The position numbers and the translations under genes are program-made. Below the pieces are notes generated by a model, which was given only the letters and a program-made list of their open reading frames with translations, was not told the DNA's origin and ran no database searches. A stretch of DNA of 19,238 bases, from NCBI GenBank assembly GCA_009602725.1, contig WELB01000203.1:76730-95967 (forward strand). The letters run 5' to 3'. The DNA is from Spirogloea muscicola (taxonomy: Eukaryota > Streptophyta > Zygnematophyceae > Spirogloeales > Spirogloeaceae). How positions within the stretch are numbered: the first letter of the stretch is position 1; every line of letters begins with the position of its first letter. This document shows, one piece after another, positions 1 to 10,300 of this stretch.

Positions 1-64
1 CCCGCCGCTGCCGCCGCCGCCGCCGCGTATGCGGCGCCGCTCCTGCCGCCCGCCGCCGCCCTTC
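1..64. repeat. GCC-triplet-rich tract upstream of CK2 alpha
   Basis: The first 64 bases are almost entirely GCC/CCG triplets with a few interruptions. The tract lies about 175 bp before the CK2 alpha start codon, so it is probably promoter or 5' untranslated sequence. A similar tract precedes the UEV gene and another fills NBS1 intron 1. Confidence 0.7.
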
Positions 65-97
65 CGGCCGCCGTGAGCACGAGCCGTGCGGCGGCGC

Positions 98-181
98 ATG
101 GGACTGGCCCGCACACGGCCTGCGGGAAGGCCGCCGTGGCACCTGACAGGAGCGAGTGGCAAGCCACCGGCAAGGGCTTAG
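98..181 (+). other. possible upstream ORF in the CK2 alpha leader
   Basis: An ATG at 98 opens a 27-codon frame ending at the TAG at 179-181, out of frame with the main start at 238. If the transcript begins upstream of 98 this would be a short uORF that could lower CK2 alpha translation. The transcription start is unknown and the peptide is not recognisable, so this is only a possibility. Confidence 0.25.
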
Positions 182-237
182 GGCGTCCCCCCCGCGCTCT
201 CGACGACCCCCGGCGCCTGAGCAAGAGGGAGGGCAGC

Positions 238-2825
<2,588 letters not shown>

Positions 2826-3831
2826 TTGTGTGAGTCAAATGTAAGCATACACCTACATTCTTCACCACTCTTTTGAGTAGGCTTTCTGTATGCAGGTATC
2901 TGATGTTCAAGTGTTAGGATGTTTGCATCTGTACCTTTTGTTACAGCTGTTCGATGCATTCCAGTAACTTCTTGTGCACACGTTGTGCAGATGGTTGTTC
3001 ATGTGTTGCAAGTTCTGCAGCTCCGGCTCCAGCTTGCAGGGTACTCGCACTTCCAATCATAGCATCAGCTCAATGTCAACTACCACTGAAAATGTGACTG
3101 CTGACATTTGCACATTGAGCTGACTTAGTCTCAGTGTCTGCAACATTGTCTACAGGCTTAGTTACGCTTGAATATGCACAATCAACTTGCAGCGACTCTT
3201 CTTAGCCAGGAGTTAGTTGCTGGCATACAATTGGGCACATTAAGCTTAGCACATTGGACTGAGAGTTCCTTGTTGTGCGACAGTCTCATTTGCCAGCCAC
3301 GGGATTCCGGTAGCAGTAGCACCTCCATCAGTTGCACATGTTGGCCTGCTCATAGAGGTCTCCCTCTGGCAAGCGTGGTGTTTGCAAGTAGGACTTGCCA
3401 TGCTGCTTCTCTGTGGACGTTGCCTTGTGTCAAGTCTGCAGAGTGCTGATCACGCCACGGACAAGGGGCCATCGGTCGAAGCAGGGTCCGAGGCTGGTGT
3501 GCGCCACAGTAAATTGGGCATCACGGCTTCACGCATATGGCTGCTTATTGTGGGAGCGACTGTATTAGCAAGCTCAAAGGGTATTGTCTCTCACGGAGGA
3601 CCGTTTCCTTAACAAGCAGGAGGGGACAGCATTACAGCAAAAACAGACGGCTAGACCGGCCAAGTACAATGGAAGGTACACATACAGTTTGCAAGCGGCC
3701 TGCTGCTTTGATGTCCCGCTCAGAAGCCACAAGTCATCACGCACACTTTCTGTTCAAAGGAGGGAGAAAGGTAGAGGCTTCTCGATTGTGTGGGGCCAAG
3801 CAGGCCTGAAAAGGGTATGCACTCTCTAAAG
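2826..3831. other. CK2 alpha 3' flank, nothing recognised
   Basis: About 1 kb without a supportable gene on either strand. Open frames are short and match no family I recognise. It probably contains the CK2 alpha 3' untranslated region. TGTAA occurs at 2840-2844 and not again until 3850, inside repeat A. Confidence 0.6.
2840..2844 (+). promoter_or_regulatory. possible TGTAA polyadenylation signal of CK2 alpha
   Basis: TGTAA is the usual near-upstream polyadenylation element in green algae. This copy is only 15 nt after the stop codon and would give an unusually short 3' UTR, so the copies at 3850 and 3864 may be used instead. Confidence 0.3.
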
Positions 3832-4052
3832 AAGAATGCGGCTGCTGAGTGTAAAGAATCGGCTGTAAACTGCCAGCCAGATGCATACAGGTGTTCATGA
3901 CGGATCCAAAGGCTAGGCAGACAGGGCGCCCTCAATACCCCCGTGTCAGCAGTGGGAAGTCAGATGAGCTGAGGGGAGGAAGAGCAACCCCGCTGCGCAA
4001 ACCAGAGGCTGCTGCAAGGGCGCGACCAGCCCGGCGATGCGAAGCGATCGCC
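3832..4052 (+). repeat. repeat family A, full copy 1
   Basis: About 220 bp that recur at 18764-18982 in the same orientation with about 94% identity by eye. It starts with the terminus AAGAATGCGGCTGCTGA and ends near GCGATCGCC. It holds two TGTAA motifs (3850 and 3864). The same terminus appears twice more at 5690-5766. On the minus strand the copy lies directly after a retroelement-like coding fragment, so it may be the 3' tail of that element (inference). Confidence 0.85.
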
Positions 4053-4464
4053 TGGGACTGCCACGGGTGGTCCTTGTACTTGTGCAACTTCTTCTGTTCG
4101 GCCACCTTCACGGCATAGCCGGTCTCAGAAGTAACGGGGCCCTTCGTCCGGAAGCTGTCGGTTAGGTCGACGTCCATGAGGAGCCGCTTGCCACCTCCCA
4201 GGGGGACGCCAACCAGATCGACACGCCTCGTCTGAGGCAAACCGTTGCGGAGTTGGACGGGCATCACCCCGGTGCTCTCCAACGCCACTTGATGTCCCGC
4301 CTCCTTGACGATGCCATACATGGCGTCACGTAGGAGGTTGTGGGAGCCCGTGCGCTCATTGCCTCTGGCACACCTCGAGCATCCCCTTGGAGGAGACTCC
4401 GGAGATGCTCCAGTGGTTGCTCGTCTGCAGCACGGGGAAATCGCAATTGTGCCTTAACATCAGA
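4053..4464 (-). pseudogene. decayed retroelement C-terminal fragment (endonuclease-like)
   Basis: The minus frame has no ATG before 4321 but is open from about 4464. It reads CSRCARGNERTGSHN, LLRDAMYGIVKEAGHQ, then RRVDLVGVP, LLMDVDLTDSF and VAEQKKLHKYK. The order His-Asn/LRD, (R)xDL, hydrophobic-DV, then a Lys-rich KxxKY resembles the PD-(D/E)XK restriction-like endonuclease tail following the reverse transcriptase of some non-LTR retroelements, a type common in green algal genomes (family knowledge, not searched). A second minus frame (4264-4503, containing SFAAWADVSDVKAQL) could be the same ORF after a frameshift. No reverse transcriptase core was seen nearby, so this is a 5'-truncated, broken copy. 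Downstream in sense it runs into repeat A. An ordinary degraded gene of unknown function is the alternative. Confidence 0.5.
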
Positions 4465-5258
4465 AACGTCAGCCCAGGCAGCAAAACTAACAGGCTCCTT
4501 CACCAGAGGCGGCTATGCGGCGAAGAGGTCCTGTTGGCATGCTTTGAGAGTCACTTGGAAAGGCAGACTCCCCTGAACCACGTTACTGATGTGAGGCGCC
4601 AATACACGTTGTTGCTCAAGGAGGAATCGTCCAGATAAGGACGAAGCCACTTGAGCCCAGCAGCCAAGGTACGCTGGTGAAGGAGGTAGCATGGCCGCTG
4701 TGCCACACTCCTGGTCAAAATGGCCACTGCCAACTGAGAGTTCTCTCTAATGGTGAAGGGTGTTGAGCGGAGATGGAGAAGCAGAGCAAAGCAAGGTGGC
4801 TCCTTGCTTCTCGTTTGGGCAGCCCGACAGGTGTACTCAATTGAAATGGAAATATGAAGGCGCCATCAATGACTAGCAACAGCTTGTACCACGCACGGCT
4901 GTGAAAAGACAATCAAAATGGGGCAATCGTTGTGGAAGGCCAGCTAAGGAGAAAAATGACAAGGTTGGAAGGGCCAATTGGCGAAAGCCAGCCAAGTGCA
5001 TATCATGGAACTTATCGACCTTGCTGAGATTTTTTGTGTGTCTATCCTGTTTCCGTGCTGGCCTTTCACAGCCATCGCTCCCTTTCACAACTCTTTCCTT
5101 GTCACTCTCTAGTGGGCTAGTCCTTATCTATGCTTTCCCCGACTGATTCTTGACCTTGATTATCAATCTGCAGGCTGGGACCTGAAGAATCATCGCCCTC
5201 TACTGGAACAGTCTTTCTCTCACTGGAAGAGCAGCTTCCTCTTCTGCTTTCGACTGCC
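4465..5258. other. intergenic, nothing recognised
   Basis: About 800 bp with only short uninformative frames. A minus frame at 4551-4733 (60 codons, containing LKWLRPYLDDSSLSNNVYWRL) could be further retroelement debris, but I cannot support that. Confidence 0.5.
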
Positions 5259-5420
5259 GTCCAGTATTCGGGCATCAGTTAGCGACCTCTATGTGTTGAC
5301 TCGTGGTTACTGAGCGGGTCAGCTTAGCAGCAGATGACATACATATGTTAATGTGCTTGCTTTTGTACTTGGCCACACAGGCCCTCCATCACTTCTTTCT
5401 CCATCACTCAATACACACTC
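5259..5420 (+). repeat. repeat family B, copy 1
   Basis: It begins GTCCAGTATTCGGGCATCA, continues TTAGCGACCTCTATGTG, and includes TGTACTTGGCCAC then GGCCCTCCATC and CAATACACACTC. The reverse complement of 18279-18427 matches along almost the whole length with scattered substitutions. A shorter relative follows at 5550-5612. No tRNA-like internal promoter was convincing, so the class (SINE, MITE or other) is open. Confidence 0.75.
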
Positions 5421-5549
5421 CATCCGCTTCTTCTTCTCTCTCTTCGTCTCGTCTCTCATCATTTTGCACTAGCTTTTGTCCGACCAGTCTACAGCCGTAA
5501 ATTGGCCGCATCTACTTCATGCAACGCGCGCGCATTTTCCCCTTCCATC

Positions 5550-5612
5550 TGTCAATGTACTTGCCCTTGTACTTGGCCACCTAGGACCTCCATAACTCAA
5601 TACACCTTCGAT
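5550..5612 (+). repeat. repeat family B, partial copy 2
   Basis: This shares TGTCAATGTACTTGCC, TTGTACTTGGCCAC, GACCTCCAT and CAATACACCTTC with the second half of the other B copies. It is a direct, more diverged partial repeat about 150 bp downstream of copy 1. Confidence 0.65.
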
Positions 5613-5667
5613 TCCTCCATCGAGGACAGCCGATGGGCCGAGCAGATCCCGTTAGGACGGGGTGGCC

Positions 5668-5689
5668 GTCGCCGCTTTGCAGCGGCGAC
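5668..5689. repeat. perfect 9-bp-arm hairpin
   Basis: GTCGCCGCT and AGCGGCGAC are perfect inverted arms around a TTGC loop. It lies between the B copies and the reversed A terminus. It is not followed by a T run in a terminator-like position. Confidence 0.6.
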
Positions 5690-5743
5690 GACACCTGGCT
5701 GGCTTTTACAGCCGCTCTAATAACATCAGCCAGCCGCATTCTT
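5690..5743 (-). repeat. repeat family A, terminal fragment in inverse orientation
   Basis: Read on the minus strand from 5743 it gives AAGAATGCGGCTGGCTGAT, then CGGCTGTAAAAGCCAGCCAG, matching the first 55-60 bp of the A copies at 3832 and 18764. On the plus strand it is followed by seven A residues (5744-5750), as expected of a short poly(A) if A is a retroelement 3' end. Confidence 0.65.
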
Positions 5744-5766
5744 AAAAAAAGAATGCGGCTGCTGAT
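5725..5766. repeat. inverted repeat at a head-to-head junction of A termini
   Basis: CAGCCGCATTCTT (5731-5743) and AAGAATGCGGCTG (5749-5761) are perfect 13-bp arms around an AAAAA loop. With a one-base bulge the pairing extends to ATCAGC/CTGAT outside. Both arms are the outer terminus of repeat A, so two A ends abut here in opposite directions. The right-hand copy diverges after about 18 bp into an AT-dinucleotide run. Confidence 0.8.
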
Positions 5767-5847
5767 ACATATATATATGTATACATAGTTATGTATATTC
5801 GTTTGTCCGACACTTAGCCCCGCCAACACCCCCACTCGGCCGCCAGC

Positions 5848-5960
5848 GCCGCCGCCGCAGCCGTCGCCGCCGCCGCCGCCGCCGCCGCCCGCCGCCGGCT
5901 TGGCTGCGGCNCTGCCCGCCGCCGCCGCCGCCACAGCCGCCGCCGCCGCGCGGGCGGCGA
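5848..5960. repeat. GCC-triplet tract upstream of the UEV gene
   Basis: Long runs of GCC, interrupted by a segment containing the single N at 5911. The long alanine- or arginine-rich frames here are composition artefacts. The missing first exon of the UEV gene is expected in or before this tract. Confidence 0.75.
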
Positions 5961-6004
5961 GGGCAGCCCGCCCTGACGGCGGCCCTGGCGGCGCCGTTGT
6001 GCAG

Positions 6005-6828
6005 TGCCACGGAACTTCCGGCTGCTGGAGGAGCTGGAGAAGGGCGAGAAGGGCATTGGCGATGGGTCCGTCAGCTACGGCATGGACGACAGCGACGACG
6101 TCTTCATGCGCTCCTGGACCGGCACCATCATCGGCCCCAACAACGTACGCGCCGCGCTCCCCGTCGCGGCGGCTATCGCTCGCTTGGGGCCCTCAGTTGC
6201 TGGCAACCCATCTCAGTATAATGGCCAGCGACGTTGGAAGGACCGTTGGTAACGGCTGACCTTCGGCTGTGGCTTGCGGCGGGGGCTTGTGGCCGCAGTC
6301 GGTGCACGAGGGCCGCATCTACACCGTGAAGCTGTATTGCGACGAGGACTACCCTGACCGGCCGCCGTCCGTGCGGTTCTTCTCGCGCATCTCCATGACG
6401 TCGGTGAACCAGGACAATGGGGTGGTACGTGCCCTGGTGCCCCGCTGGACCCACAATGCGACCAGCTCCGAGCGCGGCGAGCTTGTCTGCAGGAGGCCTG
6501 CTTGTCTGTGCCCCGGATGTTTGCTGCAGGATGACTTCCATTTGTTGGTCACCGGCGGCCTTGCTCCAATCGTCAGATGGTTATACAGGGGGGATTGAGT
6601 GGGAATATTATTACCTGCATCATTGCACCGGCCTTTCATAGTAACCTCAATGCAGTGCTTTCTATCTGGCGCCGTTATTTGGTCCAGGTGGAGCCGCGGC
6701 ACTTCCCCATGTTGGCGCAATGGCGACGCGACTACACCATGGAGAACATCCTGACCGAGCTCCGGCGTGAGATGGCCTCGCCATCCAACCGAAAGATGCC
6801 GCAGCCACCGGAAGGCAGCTTATTCTAG
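6005..6828 (+). CDS. MMS2: ubiquitin-conjugating enzyme E2 variant, MMS2/UEV1 type (5' incomplete)
   Basis: This non-catalytic E2 variant partners UBC13 to build Lys63-linked ubiquitin chains in error-free post-replication repair. Visible exons are 6005-6144, 6299-6424 and 6688-6828 (about 135 codons), all with GT-AG boundaries and matching phases. The protein reads [20 protein letters not shown], then [40 protein letters not shown], and ends [12 protein letters not shown], strongly plant-like. The HPN and catalytic Cys of true E2s are absent, as expected for a UEV. The frame is closed upstream by the TGA at 5974 with no ATG between, and a GTGCAG acceptor ends at 6004. A first coding exon supplying the start (about 6-10 codons in relatives) must therefore lie upstream or be lost around the N at 5911. 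No TGTAA was seen downstream. Confidence 0.92.
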
Positions 6829-7368
6829 CTGCCCCCCTGACACTCCCTTACTATCAAGAACGATCTTGTCCTCGGCCCCAGCGACATGGAGCTAGGCCGC
6901 ATGGTGCTGTCTTGGTGACGGCTGGCTGCTTCTTGCACAGTTGCTGCAATCTGATAGCTGCCGCCAACATTAATGCAGGTGTTCACCATGTCTGGAAATT
7001 ACCACTGCTAAAAGCCGGCAGTTATTTAGTGACACAAATTCAGCCTCAAGCTCAGCACTTAGCAATTCCTTGTATCATGCTCGTGTAGTCGTGTCATTCA
7101 CTAGCAATCGGCAACATGCTGCCTATCCTCAAATTTAGCTCGCCAACAGTGATGGTGCCCACGTTATTAGGACAAGAGCAGTACCAGAGATCTAGCTACT
7201 TTTTGGCGCTGTTGCCACCTCTGTGCTGAGGGTTTGGATGATGTGAGATGATGAAACACCACTAAGTCTTGGCAGCCTGCTGATATTTTGCGAATGGCGG
7301 CAATGCGTTTTGAGCAAATAATTGCTCGTCTCAATTATGCATCCTGAGATCAATGTCTGAAGTCATGG
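6829..7368. other. convergent 3' flank between UEV and NBS1
   Basis: 540 bp between two tail-to-tail genes. No coding sequence, repeat or RNA gene was recognised. Neither TGTAA (plus) nor its complement TTACA (minus) occurs here, so the 3' ends of both transcripts are undefined. Confidence 0.6.
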
Positions 7369-10300
7369 TCAACCCTGCAGAAGACCTCCGCTGGGTCCCA
7401 GGTACCGCTCCAGCCCAGAAACCCCTGATGCCTTTTGCCGCTTTACCTGCACTAACAAACATGGTGGCAAACCAGGGAAGTAATTATGCAGTACTCCTAA
7501 AGCACAACTGTTGACGCTATGCACAAGAGGCACCTTCCTGCTTGGCCCCTTGTGACTCGAAGATGTAGTGGTTACCACCTTCTCAGCCTGGAAGAGCTCA
7601 TCTGCTGCGGTCTCCCTCTGCTTGCGCTTCTTCTCGCTGGCCGCAAAGGCCTCCAACTCTCGGCCAAGTTCAGACTCTCTGCATTCAGATTCAGCGGCAC
7701 GCTTCCACAACCCTAAGTCGTGTGGCTCATGCACCAGCTTATCACATGCGTGCTTAACGACACTGAGAATATTTGATGCTAAGTTGGTGGCAACAGGCTT
7801 GCCAACGATGAGATACCAAGTCCAGCGACACACCTGTAGGCCTCCTTGGCGAAGGGCACAAGCATCTCGAAGCTGTTCCCCGGTGCAGCGCCCAGAGTCA
7901 CCTGCGAGTGGACCAACCAGCAGTCGCCTTGAGGTGCTATGTGATGCAGCAACTAATACTGCGGTTGCTGGACCAGGTACTGTATCCTTCAAACCAGATC
8001 CAAGAGCGGAGGTGCAAAGGATGGTGGTGACATATAGTCTCACAGCAGTCTGACCTTCTTGAAGCGCTTAAAATTTGGAGTGTTCCTTGTGTCTGCTCGG
8101 ACTGAGCTGCAGCCAGTTGAGCTGGATTCACCATGATCTGACTGTAGGAAATATCAGCTTTGACTTCAACCGGCCCACCATCCTCCACAGTGGCTGCAGG
8201 TTCTGCCTCTTGCTTTGGCTCAACCAAGCCAGCGGCGGTACTCCGTTCGGTGCCCTTGCTTGCAGGGTCATGCTTAGGCTCTTCGTGGGAGCTGCGCTCG
8301 TTGACATCCTCAGTGTTATGAATGTCACTTGACTTCCGTAGTACATTGCGGGCCTGTTTCGAGCGTTTCTCTACCGCAGGCTCCGGGGTTTGGAAGGCGG
8401 GTATGGCTGCAGCCGGAGAATGCGGAGCAGGATCTGGAGCACGGGCCAGCATCTTCGCCAACCCTCGCTGCGAGCTCATCCACCCCTGTGGTCTCATTCA
8501 GGAAAAGCCGCATAAACGTCACACAAACCGCTTAATTGCTCCCAAAGCCTCAACATTAATCCAGTCAGGCCCCCACTGGCATAGACTGCTATTTAGTAGT
8601 GTAGGCTCCTAGGAGTCAGGAAAAGTATGTCTTAGCGGTGGTCGGCATATGAAAGTGGTTGGATTCTATTAACACAGGACCGACCACCTCACCTCTCCTA
8701 TGGCAACGTCTTGGACAGGCTGCCCCCTGCTCTCAGCCCCTAGCAGTGCACGAGCGCCAGACGTTCCAGCAGTATCAGCCTGCGCCTCTTCCAATGCCTC
8801 CCCTGCCTCTTGCGTATCTTCAGAGGCCTCAATTGCCTGCGAAGCTGCACCTGTTCACTGCACAAGCCTGTGAGCGTCAAGCTCATCGCCATTAGGCATA
8901 CCTGCTATCAGGTGCTCAGGAGATCACTTGAACTTCTCATATGGGCAGATTTTAAGCAGGTAATTGCTTTGTCAACTTCATTCACTTCATTGAAATGAGA
9001 TCGTGTGTCATGAAATAAGGCCAGCTTACAATGCAAGTTAGCAACTCAGATTGTTATCAACGAAGCGAGCATGGGAACGCCTTTCCAAGTCTTCCATGAC
9101 TTACTTGGGCCTCTGACAAGAGCAGGCCAATCTTTGGAGGCGAGCAGCACTGCCCTTACCAGCTCCATTTCGCCCACCCACCTCAGGTGCCTCACAGCGA
9201 CTGGCTCATCCATGTTGTCCAAGCCTGACTCAGGCATTTGGGCAGCACGAAGCCATATTCGGCGCCGCTGGGAAGGGATCGTTGACACCTGTCATTGCGA
9301 TGGCAAGCAATTCAAAGCAGAAGGAGGCAAACACCTAACAGAGGAAGAAGCTTTGCAGCCCAAATCCCAATCTGTTGGGTGGTCTCTACATTTGGAACGG
9401 GCTTCATAGGCCTCCAGAGAGTTGACAAGACCAAGTGCATTACCGTCTGGGTGGCTTTTGGCACACAATCAAGCCACTGATGATGAAGTTACTAACAGTG
9501 TCATCGAGGGGCGCCCCAGCAACATCACAGGTCAATCCCAAAGCAGACTGAATGATGCAGGGGTCATAAGACCTCACCTGGCTGCTTGGCTGCCAGGAGC
9601 CGAGATCCTCTACGCTGGCATCTGCAGCCTCAAGTAGCGCAAGTGACCAAGCCATGTACTGCAGCAGAATGACAGCATCTTTTAGTAGGGACACAGAGGG
9701 CAGTGGCTATGTTCAACGTGCAGTGATGTAGAGACTTCTGTATATGAGACTACTCGCTTTGGACTTGATCCTGAGGCTTTCTCGAAGTTCAGAAGCTGCC
9801 TGTATAGTGGGTTGATAGTAGCACCTGTTGCTAGAGCTGTGTGGTATGTGCCTACCAGTGCCCTGTCACCAAGGAGGAAGGTGGTGCTTTGAAGGAGGCC
9901 ATTGCGCAACTCGGCGGGCGCCACCTTCACGAGCCCCTCCCCAGGCTGCCTCTCCTCGTTGCCCAGAAGTTGCACTGAAGCCGCAAAGCTGCAGCAAATG
10001 GAAGCTGGAGTTACAGCGGGTTTGCTGCAATCACTTGCCGATGCTACAAGGCTGCACAGGGCCAGCAGAGTGCGTCCACCACAAAAGCAGAGTGCTCGCT
10101 TATTACAAAAGCAAAGTGCTTCAAAGAAAAGAGGAGAACAGTCAGCAAGCCACCTGGCTTCGGAGGGGAGGGGGTCAGACGGCCGTTGCCTATCCAGTAG
10201 CGCCTGCGCAATGAGAATCTCCAATGTATGAGCCATGTTGTACAGACGAGAATGTCAAGACCGACAAACCTGCTAAGATTGAAGCTAGCAAACCAAGTCT

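Noticed and set aside
5581-6056. Long minus-strand alanine/arginine/glycine-rich frames
   Set aside because: They are translations of GCC triplets and include the N; no domain, and they oppose the UEV gene.
8837-8850. Acceptor at 8837 for NBS1 exon 9
   Set aside because: It would give a stop in the phase left by the previous exon; the acceptor ending at 8851 restores an open frame.
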